Shown: piece by piece, positions 23,298-35,500 of the stretch | How the letters are laid out: each line of letters begins with the position of its first letter | Position numbering within the stretch: position 1 is the stretch's first letter | DNA from: Capitulum mitella | Lineage: Eukaryota > Arthropoda > Thecostraca > Pollicipedomorpha > Pollicipedidae | Length of the DNA stretch: 64,000 nucleotides | Direction of reading: 5' to 3' | Assembly: GCA_030062745.1 (NCBI GenBank) | Contig: CP099842.1 | Coordinates: forward strand, 10,609,838-10,673,837 | Notes under the pieces: generated by a model | The model's database searches: none | What the model was told of the DNA's origin: nothing | The model's input: the letters and a program-made list of their open reading frames with translations, nothing else | Program-made: the position numbers and the translations under genes

Positions 23298-23362
23298 GCC
23301 GTCGTGCAGCGGATGGTAGACACACTATAAAATGATATCAATAAATTCGATCCTCGGGTGGC
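23298..23362 (+). other. tRNA-like relic
   Basis: A D-arm-like GTGCAGCGGATGGTAGAC is followed at tRNA spacing by a box-B-like ATTCGATCCTC. The ends (GCCGTCG, GGGTGGC) can pair in part. The anticodon arm is not formed, so this is at best a decayed tRNA or the head of a tRNA-derived SINE. Confidence 0.25.
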
Positions 23363-23569
23363 CCAGATGTTTAACAAAAGTTCTCGCAGAATACATTCAA
23401 TGCATCTAGAAATGTCAAGCAGTCTCCCTATGGCATTCTATCTGTCATAACTTTGAGCTATCACATGATAGGCTATATCCACAATATTCGATATAAATGG
23501 TTCTCTAAAAGTCCCAATCTATTTTTTTGCAAACCAGTAGCCCATTTCATCAATGACGTCATGTTCAGC

Positions 23570-26500
23570 TCATGAGCTCTCCATTATCCTTCTGTATGCT
23601 ATCTGGTCTTCGCGCATTCTCTGGAACACCTTGTACTTGCCTTCGTGAAATCTGAAAATATTTCAAGCCATTATGTATGAATATCTGAATCTGTCTGACA
23701 GCCTGACAGCCACACTGAGCCCCAATACTATGCCTCGCAAAAAGACAGGACGTACTGAGAAAACTCAACCCGCCCTTCCATACAGAGACAGGAAAAAGCT
23801 GTGACGCCAGCACGAAAATCATTTGACAAAGACTGGCGCCGTTCGGGTCGAATGACATCCAGACAGCCTCACGTCTCACAGCAAGCACGTCCAACTGCCC
23901 ACCTCAGGTCTCCGAAATACCGTCCAACCGGCTGCCAGACTGCTTGGGGGGACTCAGTTCCCGACAGCGCCAGGTCTGGGAGGGGGGCGGCGCCGGACTG
24001 TCTCACCTGGCGACGCTGGGTCTGGGGGTGATACGCCGGCCAGGGCCGCCCATCTGCGCCCTGACATCCTCCGCCGCCAGGCCGGAGGCCACGGCGCCCA
24101 GCATGGCGGCGCCTAGTAGCACGGCCTCCGGCTGGTCCGGACAGGTCACCGGCACACCTGAGGTCATAGGACCACAGGTCACCGGCACAGCTGAGGTCAC
24201 AGGTCAAGGTCACAAGTCAACGGCACACCTGGGTCACGGGTCATCCGACCATGCTCATGGGCTCTGGCTGGTCCGAACAGGTCAACGGCGCACATGAGGT
24301 CACAGGTCACGGTCACAGGTCATCGCGACCCAGCTCACGGGCGCACCGGGCGTCGTGGCGTGTCTCCCAATGGTCGCGGCGATGTGAGATTAACGGATTT
24401 ACGCAGTCCAATCAACTAATGCCCAGGTCACGATCCAAAGTTCTGAACGCCATCGGGGAAAGACACGAGAACGCAAAACTAGGAATTTCTGCATTGTACA
24501 AAGGAGAGTAGTCCGAGAAAAAGTGGGCTGATGGAGAACATGAGTCAATTCTTTCCACGCGCTGCGGCGATATCATCTCCTCATCGATTTAGCGCCTCCA
24601 GCACCATTCCATCCACCGACCTCCAGTCTCAAGTGCAGCATTAGGTGTGAACCGGTCCACACAGGGAGAGTGAAATGACTCCGTAATAAAACGCAGACAG
24701 TGGCAAAGGACACGGCGGGGCGGACAACGTGAGGACGGCCAGAGACTAACACAGTGTCAGAGTAAGGGGTCACATAGTGTCCGTGGACCCACGCAGTGTC
24801 GGAGGCACAGACCCACGTCGTTTCGGAGCGGGAACCCGCGCGGTGTCGCAAGCACGGCCCACATCATGTCAGAGACGAACACCAGACTGGCGGCCATGGG
24901 CAGGGTCTGACAATAGAGCTGAGGTAAAGGTAGCAAAAGCAGGACAACGCGAAAGATGGTGTTCAGTGACGCCACCATTTGAAAAGCCTAACATGGGTCC
25001 TATGTCCGCCGAATGGAAAATAACGCAAAACGTGATTCATCCTCGACTGTTTGGAGAAGGTCCACGCCTGGAGGGCGGTGGCGGCAGTGCTGAGGCCAGT
25101 GTTCGGCAGGGCTCCGGGGAACACAACGCTGAGAGCAGGAGCCGTCAGGCGGCCGGCGGTCGGCGGTCCGGCCGGCCCCTCCGTACCGAGCACGTCGGCC
25201 AGCGTCTGGACGAACAGCGACGACTTGGTGATGCCGCCGCACGCGTACACCGACGATATCCGGTGCCCGCCAGAGGTGAGCGCCTCCACGATGCTCCGCG
25301 AGCCGTACTGAAAACGGGCGCAGGGCTCAACCGCCGACCAAGACAGACGCGCTCTCAACAGCACGGGCCGTGGGTGGAACTAGACACCATCTTCGGCCAC
25401 TGCAGCCTAAGTCCAAAAGTAAAGCAAATGATAACGCATACAGACGGGTGATTCCACAGAAAACGCAGGACACATTATTACCAACGCGATACAGCCCACC
25501 ATGTTTCTAGGTAAAAACTCGTGTCTGAAAAACGTTCCACATCATTACTTTTTTGAATACCCTGGACGCAAGTAATTACATCCACGGACGCTTCCCTCAT
25601 AGTGCGGCACGGTGGCCAATATCCCGTTCCAGGTCCATACGCACACATATCGCCTGAATGGTGGCCAGGTACTGACGGGCCAGGCTGCGAGGACTGGTGT
25701 CCAGCGTCAGACCGCTGACCTGTGGGTGTCACACAAACGTCACAACGCGGCAGGGACCACACCAGGGTACAACTACCATAACATCAGGACTCACGACACG
25801 ACAGGGATCATAGCATCACGGCAGGGGTAACAACACATTATGGCTCGCCACACAGCAGATATCATCAAATCACAGAAGGCTAACTCTGCACAGGGCACTG
25901 TCCTTCGACAATGCCTTAACGACACCTAGCGTCTACCATGAGCTAATTACATGTCCATAAATGCATTCATACGTTCACCAATACGAGAAACGTAAACCTC
26001 TCAGTGGTGGACGCATGGCAGAGTAACCAGAGAGTACTAACCATTCCACGGAGGCTCGGATCGGCGTACGGCGACCGGTTGCCATGGTGATCAGGATAGA
26101 CGTGCAGGTCGCTTGCCAAGAAGGCCACGTCTTCTATACTGTTTTCTGCGGCCATTTTGACGAGGGATTCCTCAAGCTCGTCTTGAATACAGCTGCAACA
26201 CAGAAGATAACAAGCCGCAGTGAGTCGAATTCGCAGCAATGAGAGGAAAAAAGCAATTCAAGGACTGAAATTAACAGAGGGATGAACACGATCAACATTT
26301 CGTTCATCTTCGCCACCACTCACCAGCCAAGTGCGCACCGAAGAACCTGATGAACAGAGGAAATATGTGACAAAAGTTTTCATGAGATCTGATTCTTTTC
26401 GCATGTAATGCACCTCTTTGTGCGACAGTGCCCGACGCTTGCTAGTCAGTACGAGGAGAAGATCATGTGGCATGTACCTATTGCTACGCACAGCGAACCG

Positions 26501-29500
26501 TCCCGTGTCTCCTAATTGGGACAGTACATCGTTGCGTACCTGGTGATCCGCACACCGCCCGGTGCCTGTTGATCGGCAGCGCATAGTACTACTACATAAT
26601 AGTATCTACTACTGCATACATAGTGCACACTAATCAAGAGTGTATACCTTTCACTGTCCGCTCATCAGTACAGTACAGGCGTGGTGCCTACTGACCAGTA
26701 CATTACACATCTGCTGTCCTGTCTCCGCACCGTACCTGCCGGCCCGGCGGGCGGCCGGGTGGCTCTCCAGCACGAACTCGAGCAGTTTGCCGGAGGCGCT
26801 CTGTCCGCCCTCGCTGAGCCACAGGCCGGCCAGCATGGCGCTCCAGTACGGCCCCCAGACGCCGGCCACCCGGCACGGCTCACGGCTGACCGCCATGAAG
26901 CACGACGAGGTGCCGCAGATGATGCCTGGTCGGCACAGGGCAGCCGTCTCAGACGCCCGCACTGACGTCAGACGCCCGATACCATGCCCGATACCGCCAC
27001 TGTCGATTGACAAACGGTCCGCTCACGAGGCCACGGTCGACCGGCACTCGGCCGACTCACCAGGTCACTGAAGCCCGACTGTCGGCTCACTAGACCGGGC
27101 GTGCTAGCCGCCAACACAATTCATTGTGATCCGTTCATTTACAAGGCTAATCGATGACTAAGAAAGGACATGTGAATACTGAAGCAGAAGATATCGTCTA
27201 CGACCCCGGAACCAGAACGGTTGCTTTTTTTATTTTCGTAAGAGTTACCAGTTACGTTATCTTTTCCCTTTTCCCCAACAAATGCTGATTATCAGTCCTG
27301 CAATGCGTTCCATTCGTTTCTCTCTCACATGAACAGCAGAAGTTAAACAGTCTAAAAAGTTGGCCTGATTCAGGCACATCAGCACGCCCAGCTTCCAGCC
27401 GCACTCACCAAGTCGCTGGCAGGGGTCAGTGACCTGATCGCGGCAGGCCATCAGACCCAGGCCGCCGGCGTGCGCGTCCAGCAGGGCTGCTCCGACCGGG
27501 GTGGTGGGCGGCACACCCAGGCGGGCGGCGGCCTCGGCGCTGACGCCCCGGCCCAGCGGCGAGCCGGGCGGCACCACCTCCGAGCCTGCCGGCCACACAG
27601 CCAGGTCATCGTCCGCCCGTCCGCTCCAGCCTCCCCCGGCCGAACAGCCAGGTCACCGGCCGCCCGTCCCCCAGCCTCCGAATTCTCCGGTCGGCGGCAG
27701 CGCTGTACACAACGCGTTTTCTGGAGAAACTGAATCGCAACGGCTTTTTTAATGTGATCACTTCAACCTTGCACTTTGTAGCGGTTGTGTAAGTACACCA
27801 GCGCAGTTTATGACCTCGAGAAGCAACAGGTCCCCTGGCGGATCCCGGGACCAATCATGACATCCACAGTGTTAACGGTCGGCTCTCTATGTCGTCACCA
27901 CGCAGCGCTCGTCGAACTGACCGATCCGCTTCCAGCCGTCCTCCGCCAGACTACCCAGTCCAATCTGCTCGAAATACGACTTGCTCCAGCCTGCCGAGCT
28001 GGCGTCCGCCTGGTACGTCCACTTACAGACCACAGTGCAGAGGGACCTGTGAGCGCCCGCAGCACGTCACAGCTCACAGACTGGCTGGGCCTTAGTTACT
28101 GTAGCGCCCAACTCTACAGTTCCCGGAAACTGGTAACGTGATGCGGAGATAGGAAAAGGGGAAGAAAACCACAGCTAGTTTAACTTCCCTTCGACTGTAC
28201 CACTAACTGTCTGACTACAGCGTTTAGCTGTGTGATTGCGTACTGCCTGGCGTTTGATGTTATTGATATTATTGCGCATTTCAACCGCAACTCTCTGTTC
28301 CGTGCGATGTACCTAATTCAACTGTGACACGAGATCTGCAATACCTGCTTTTTGCAAATCCGCCCGAACAATACAAAACACAAAAAACACTGATGAGCTC
28401 CAAATGCACCTTTCCTTGTCAGTTACCTGGAAAGTGACCCAGTCGCCTTCCAAGTCAGAAAATCGGAGAGGTCCATGAACATGCCGGCCTTGTCCCAACA
28501 TTCCTCCCGCAGGTGCTTTTTCAGCCACAGAAGCTTGGGCGTCTGCATCTCGGGCGAGATGGTGCCGCCCACACTGTCCAGCACGGCATGACCCAGACCG
28601 TTGATGTATTCTGCCTCCTTGACGGCTCTGTGGTCCATCCACACGATCACGTTCTGGTTGGGCTCGCCTGGACAAACGGAGCTCGGTCAAAACAGTGTCA
28701 CTGAGGGGCAGTTTTGGATATCGGATGGGGGACCGGAAGGCCGTCGAAGACCGGGAGAGATACGCCGGGTACGGTCGGTACACGTGGGAAACGCGGAAAT
28801 CGACAGCATCCGATCACATATCTTGAAATCATCGAGATAACCGAGAAAAATAACTGACTGTTTTGTAGCAATGATGTAATCGAACACGAACACCAATCCT
28901 GGTTGGCCATGGTCAACGAGGCTCTGCTCTGTGATTCGAGCCACCAATAGCTCTAGTGGGATGATTTGGCTTTGCTGCTCCCACTGTCGGTGAATGAATT
29001 CGGCGACAAACCTTGTTCTCCAATCTATCTTACACATGGCAAAACAATTCTGGTCTACACGAGTCCACAATGATAAGTGGTGGGAGTACAAGGGTTAAAA
29101 CCTTACCATTCGGACTGACGGTGAGTGGGTTCAGGGCCGTGTCCAGTACGACCAGTGAGCAAGTGGCGTCAAATCCGATACCGGCTACACTGGATGGATC
29201 AGTGCCACTGCTCGACAGCACATGCTGAAACCACACCCAACATGGCGAGGTGCACAGGATTTGCAGCTCCCCACAGACCAAGTGTGCCCTGTCGAACACC
29301 ACCACCTGACAGTGATTTGTTTCGTCTTATTCTCGGGCAATGTTTCTGGCGGCTGTACTACTGGTATGCAGGGCAGCAGATGGGGAACTGTACACTCATG
29401 TGACTGATGGCCTCTTCACACACACACCTGGACACAGTGACAGCAGCTATCCCAGATGGCCTCTGAGTCCTGCTGGTAGAAGTCTGGCTGAGGATTCCAA

Positions 29501-29604
29501 AGCGTGATTGGCTCGGTGGCAGTCGCCAGCAGCTGGCCATCAGCAGCAAACAATGCTGCACGCACGCTGCCTGTGCCGACGTCCACGCCCACAAACACAC
29601 CCAT
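23570..29604 (-). CDS. FGGY: FGGY carbohydrate kinase domain-containing protein
   Basis: Member of the FGGY sugar-kinase superfamily, orthologous by similarity to vertebrate FGGY (reported to phosphorylate D-ribulose). Coding exons on the minus strand: 29604-29428, 29224-29107, 28667-28427, 28046-27922, 27585-27409, 26925-26736, 26192-26042, 25719-25645, 25307-25187, 24157-24007, 23651-23570. Phases join without a break and give 535 aa (human FGGY about 551). Landmarks: phosphate-binding [69 protein letters not shown] (catalytic Asp), [49 protein letters not shown] and [14 protein letters not shown]. The first coding exon begins at an acceptor (29621), so a non-coding 5' exon lies upstream, probably near 31.1 kb. 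Exon 4 ends at 27922 (GTCAGT donor); this choice gives the best family match across the exon 4-5 junction. Confidence 0.95.
24125..24345 (-). repeat. Minisatellite copying the FGGY exon-10 acceptor edge
   Basis: On the minus strand, exon 10 starts at 24157 after CTCAG with GTGTGCCGGTGACCTGTCC. Upstream in the intron, GACCTCAG followed by GTGTGCCG/CTGTGCCG recurs with edges near 24190, 24227 and 24291. The outermost copy also holds about 20 nt of exon-like sequence (TTCGGACCAGCCAGAGCC). Spacing is uneven (33-64 bp). Confidence 0.8.
27582..27690 (-). repeat. 45-bp repeat starting at the FGGY exon-5 acceptor
   Basis: Plus-strand units starting GAGCCTGCC (27582), CAGCCTCCC (27627) and CAGCCTCC (27672) are 45 bp apart and share ACAGCCAGGTCA and CCGCCCGTCC. 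The first unit begins exactly at the exon-5 boundary (first exon base 27585 on the minus strand), and the AG/GCT of the acceptor is kept in copy 2. Confidence 0.7.
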
Positions 29605-29639
29605 TAGGACAGCAGACCCACCTGCAATGAGAACACAAC

Positions 29640-31030
29640 CAAGCTGCATAATGGGTTTGAAAACAACATGTCCTATGGACAGGAGATATGTTCTCAAGAC
29701 TAAAAAATTGCAGTAGTAAAAATATGCATGAACTGGCAATAGCATGTTTCTGTTTGGAAATGGCAATACTTTCCCTGGGCCAGTCATTCTGGAGATTAAG
29801 TATTTTCAACTGAAGTGCAACATGGGGATGCAGCATGCACAGATGCATCCCCCCCTTTATGGAAAAATATAATTACTCCTATGGCATTCAATGAAAGAAT
29901 GACCTTCAAAATGTGTCTGCATTCCTAGTAATTTGGGCAAAATTCCACAACTAGCCTTTGGAAATGTGCACAAGAAATGGGCCTCATATGAACTTCAGAA
30001 AATCTCTAATCTCTGGTACCTCTATCAATGAGCATGCACCCCTTTTTCATAGAATTTGAAGCTATCCCTCCCAGAGAATTCTAGAGAAGCCTGCATACCC
30101 ATGTCATACAGTGTTGTTACAAAATGTTATAAGCCTTCTTTAGCATCATAGTTCAACCTAACCTGACACCTGTACCTTTTATGTAACTGAAACACTGCTT
30201 GTAAATAACAGAAACTAATGAGACATTGTCTAAACTAAAATTCTGGTTCGCAGACAAGAAATAAAAAAACTCATTCACCTGTGAGGCTTGCTTGGACCAG
30301 AATCTGTGAGGGGTGGGTCCCCCTGACATCTCATAAAACTACTGTCAGACTTTGCCAGTTAAGTTTGGAAACACTTCCTCTGGCCCCATTTTACAGAATG
30401 ACATTTTTGAAACTTTGAAATGTTCTCAGAGGCAGTCAGGAGCTCCAAATTGGGGTCAGTGTTTGCAAAATCTACTCAACTGTAAGCTCATTTTCTAACC
30501 TGGTTGCAGTTCTATGGTGATAAAAAGGCACCTGAGGGGAATTTTCAACACAAATGAATTTAAAGCAAACACTGGGAAAATAAGTAATTAAAAATTGTGA
30601 ATCTACAACTTCTAGAACCTTGGACTTCCAAATTGGTTACAATTCCAGTTTTGATAATGACAGGAGGGATGTTATGAGACATACACCTACACTTTTTCCT
30701 TTATAAGCTCCACCACATAAGCATGTAAACATTTTAGATGTTTCATTTTACTTAGACAGCTGTCCCACAGAACACTCATTTGAGATGTCCCAGAGTCATA
30801 TTTCCTAACTAAAAATAATAATGTATGTACTAGGCATAAGCCTAAGATTTTCTGTGTGAAGTACCATCACCTGATATCATTATGCTTGAAATAAATACTG
30901 TTTTGCCTAGCTTCTAGACTTCTGCAAAATTGATTACACATGCCTTTCCAAAACCCTTCTGGTGGTGCCTTGATAAAGTGGGATGTTTCAAAGGCAATCA
31001 AAATGTGCAAAAATGATGGGCACAAAAGGC
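29640..31030. other. CpG-depleted block upstream of FGGY coding exon 1
   Basis: About 1.4 kb with one or two CpG, ending abruptly near 31030-31080 where CpG becomes normal again. No coding exon or mobile element is recognisable. It is read as the first intron of FGGY. Confidence 0.6.
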
Positions 31031-31039
31031 CATCTAGTT

Positions 31040-31643
31040 TGGCGTCTTATCTCAAACAGCTTAGAGTGAGCCAGTAAAAAACATTGGGGTCGAGGAGACC
31101 AATGGGCTGTCCCCTCCACAGGAATACGGTTCACGTAACTCAGGCAAACTGATAATTAGTCATGCAGAGTCTCTAACAGTATATTTTACCTCGTGTAGGG
31201 AGACAAAATTCAAACCCAGGCTATAAAACACGATTAGCGGGCAGCAGCGTATTTCAACACAATCTTCGCAGGGCCATGGATGTAAACAAATGAGCTTCAG
31301 CTCTGTCAGCCGCTGGGTTGTTTTATTATTCATGTGAAACATCATTTATTTTCCTAAATCCAATGAAATGTGACTTTCACCGCTATTCTCATTTACCTTA
31401 GTTATGACTGGCCAAGATTGGTTATGGCGACTGACAGTGTGCAAAAAGTAAAACAAAACGGAAGTTTGAGCCATATATAGCGCCAATGATTCGAAAACTG
31501 GTGGCTTTTGCCTTCAACGTGCGTTCCGTCTGTATTTGCTTCGAAGCAAGGCCCCATCTTCGAAGGACGGCTTCGGCCGGCTGAGTTACAATTTCATGTG
31601 TAATCTGTAATGCCGACACTGGGACCACAAGCTGTAGACTGAC
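31040..31643. promoter_or_regulatory. Inferred bidirectional promoter FGGY/AGK
   Basis: FGGY (minus) and AGK (plus) are divergent. Between their CpG-depleted 5' regions lies an island of about 0.6-0.8 kb with normal CpG, containing the AGK start at its right end. No TATA box is evident, as is usual for housekeeping promoters. The call rests on gene orientation and CpG pattern. Confidence 0.5.
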
Positions 31644-32550
31644 ATGGAGAGAGTCCGGAAAACTGCTAGAGTTCTCCGGAATAACTGGAAGAAGTCTGTC
31701 TTTGCATCGGTTTGTGTATTCTATGGCACAAAATATGCGAATTCCAAATACGAGTAAGTCTGCTTTTGGTTATTGAAATTATCTCTGGGGTTTCGAGTAT
31801 TAAAGGGGGAACTACCTAGCCATTGCGCTTTATTATAAATAATAGGGTTAAAACCGGTCATATGGACAAAGCCAGAAAGGCTTCCTTGGCTACTGTCTTG
31901 CCAGGGATGCATGGTAATGAACTTGAGGATGAAGACCACATGTATAGCATAAATATTTCATGGTTTTTGCTAAATTACTCAGCATTTTTAGAATGCAGTT
32001 TTGATATCTCTCTGGCAATATTTTTAGGAAAAACTGCCAATTTCCTCTCTTGGCTTAATAGCATGGTCCTCTCTGTACCATTATGTTATGGTAAGAACAC
32101 TCATTGCCTAAATGCTGTTCTTAAAGGTATTAGAAAGCCCAAGTTTTGAGGAATTTAGTGAGGCTTGCAGTCTTGTTGAAAGGCTTGCTGAATTGTACTT
32201 CACCATCTTTTGTAAACATGATTTCTCCACAGTTTGTTTTTATTTATTGCATTGTGGTGTAAGTTGTCCCTGAAGTAAAATACTGCTGAGTTTTTCAGTT
32301 AAGGAGACATATTTTCATTTCCAACCCACCAGTTGGCTTTCCTGTCAAAAGAGAAAGGTCACTGCTCAGGTGATCTCATCCGAATGTATGCTGTGCTCCT
32401 TGATGTCCCAGACCTGCCAGATGTAAATTTATTCTTAATTATTGGGTTTGCTCCTGTCAGTAATTGTTTGAAGTAAACAGGAACCCACACAGCATTGGTA
32501 CTCTCATTTTGCATTGATATGTTATGTGGGTATAAATGTTCATGTACATA

Positions 32551-32599
<49 letters not shown>

Positions 32600-35500
32600 C
32601 ATAATGTGCCAGCTCTTGGCCTTTTCTCCTACTTATTCACATGATAATTTGCAGACCCTCTAACCTTTTCCATTTAAATTGTTGAAACATAGTAAGGGAA
32701 TCCTAAATTACAAACATGAAATTTGAGATAATGTACACTGGCATAAATCATATCCTTTTTGTCCAAAATACATCTGCCCAGTGGTGCAACCGAGGGGGGC
32801 CAAGAGGGCCATGGCCCCTGCCAAAGGCCAAGCAGACATTTCTTGTGGCCAAGTGAGTCCCCAAGGAAATGAAGGTCACGGTTCTTTGAATAGTGTGAGG
32901 TGCCCACAGAGTGCCTTACATTGCCTGAAATAGATGAAGCAAAATAGGAATATTTTAATCATTACAGGAGGCTTGTGAACCTAAAAAAGCATACTTTGAA
33001 TACACAAGAGGGTTTGTGTGCTATGAAGAAAGGCCTCTGGTCTCAATGGACATTTAGGGGCTTCTGCTAGCTTGTAGGGGAGTCTACTGCTTGTCCGGGG
33101 ATGGCCCATCAGCCCTCAAAGGGCTTCTGTCAGCCTCTGGAGGGACCTCCTTTCAGTCTGAGAAGGTCTCTGCATTTGCCTCGAGAGGCCAACAGGGGCG
33201 CTTTGTAGGCAGATAGTGGATCCTCTACAGACAGGCAGTGTCCCCTCTCCCTACAGGCTAGCAGGGGCCCCTAAACGTTCATTCAGGGACCCCCTGCTTG
33301 CCTGTAAAGATGCTCCTGCCACCCTGTAAGGGGCACCTGCCAGGTCGGCAGGAACGTCCTTGCATACAAGCCAACAGTGATGTTAACCGCACGGGATCCC
33401 ACGGATCATGAGGGTCTGGCGCGGATCCGACGGGCAGCGATGGGAACGGTATCCCTCCCCCCTCGATGCTTGAGGAGGGGCCCCCCAGACTCGAAAGGGA
33501 TCCCAAAGGGGCCCATATGAGCTTGACAGGGTCTCTATAAGAACCTGATAGGCTCTTGATGCAGTTGGGGGGGGGGGGGGGGGCTTTCGGGAGGGTTAGA
33601 TCACTTCTGAGACGCATGGAAGGCCCCTGAGACCACAACGGGTCCCCAACACGGTAGAGCGTCCCTGAGACCGCCAGAGGGGTCATAGGGCCCCTGAGAC
33701 GGCCAGGATGAGGACTGAGCCCCTAATGCGGCAAAGGGATCGATGGAATGTCGTCGGGGTCCCAGGTGGGTTTCGCGAGCTTGTGTGAAAAGCTGAACGT
33801 TCCTGATGTAGTCAGAGGGCCTCTTGGAGGGTTAATCAGGTCCGTAGATGGTAAGATGGTCCCTAAGATGGATAGAAGGCCCCTTGAAACTCTGTAAGGG
33901 CCCCTGGGACCGCAGGAGGATCCCCAAGACGCCATAGGGTTCATGAGACTGTTAGAAGTGCTAGAGATGCCCCTGAGACGGCAAGAACTTCAGAGTACGC
34001 CGAGCACGGCACAAGGAAACCCTGGCCTGTCCTGTTGGGCTCCTTGAACGGGGATTCATTGGTGACTTTCTCAACCTCGAGAGGGTCCTGAAGTGGGCTA
34101 CACTGACCTTTTTGAAAACCTGAGGGGTTGTTGATGCAGTCAGGGAAGGTCAAGTGGTTCCTGAGACGTCAAGATGGGCCCCCACATGGCAGATGACCCC
34201 TGAGACCATCAAAAAGGTCGGAGGGCCCCTGCAAAGCAAAGACGATAAGGGCCTTTAAGACGGTATGGGGGCGCTGGACGGCCAGAGGACCCCCGAGTGT
34301 AATAAATGGGCTCCTGGCACGGATGAGGTCTTCCTAAGACTGCCATTGAAACCCTTGAAGCGCCAACAAAGGCCCCCTGTTACGGCGAGGGAGGCCCAAG
34401 GGCTGCCAGATATGCCCCATGTAACAGAGGAATACCCCTGATACAGCCATGGGGACCAACGGAGACGTTCATAGGGCCCATGACACCGCAAAGGGACCCT
34501 GAAATCGCCAAAAGGTCTTTTGTAACTGCTAGAGGGGCCCTGAGACGACAGGAATGTTCCCCAAAGACGATAAGTGGGGAAGCTAGGGCAACAAGGAGGT
34601 CCACTGAACCTGCTAGAGAGGGACCTTTGAGACTGTTATCTAGAAGTCCCTCACAATGGGGGTCTCTGAGACGACCAGAGTGGCCCCTGAAACTACTTAA
34701 ACGTTGAGGCGTCCACACAGCTCCTGAAGCGACCAAAAGACCTACAGGATTACCACAGGCGTCTCAGCCACGGCAGAGAAAGACTTAAAAAGGACCTGTG
34801 TTAGTGGCTGAGGGACTCCGTAAACAGCAAAAATGTGCCAGGGGCGATAGGAGGGAACCCAAGATAACTTAAGCGTCTCTGAAACTGGTACATGGGTCCC
34901 TGGAACTGCAAAAGAAGCGCCTGATACGTCCCGCGGTACACGGGAAACTGTAAAGGGGATCTGGGCCCACTAGAGGATCCTGGCACGGCAGACTGCCCGA
35001 GACTACTAAAAAATCCCGTGTAGCTGCAAGAGGAAACCTAACATAAGCTGGCAAAGAAATCACCAGGAACTACGGAAGGGGGGGGGGGGGGCAGACGGGC
35101 TCCTGGACCAAACACGAGTACATTTGACGGCGTTTCAAACGGAGAAAGGGATGGGCCGTTTAGAATCTCGCGTTTTCTTCGTATATCGGCCGCTTTGTAA
35201 AAGGAACAAAACGCAGTATTTCCTCAAATAAGGTGACGCGCTTGATTTTTTTGGGTTCTTTTACGTGAAAAAGAATGCAAACTTACGTCAGATGTTTTTC
35301 CTGCACCCGCGCGGACCAACGTTTTTTTATACCTGAAGAGCAGAAAAATGGGGGGAGGGCCAGCCAGGAGGGAGTTCCTGAGCTGACGGCGCTGACCATT
35401 CGCCTCCCTCCCCGGCCTTTGCGAAACCGTGGATCTGCCCTGGCGAAGGCCCCCATTGGTTACGAGGGCCCCTTTGATCCGATTTGATTCCGCCAGACGA

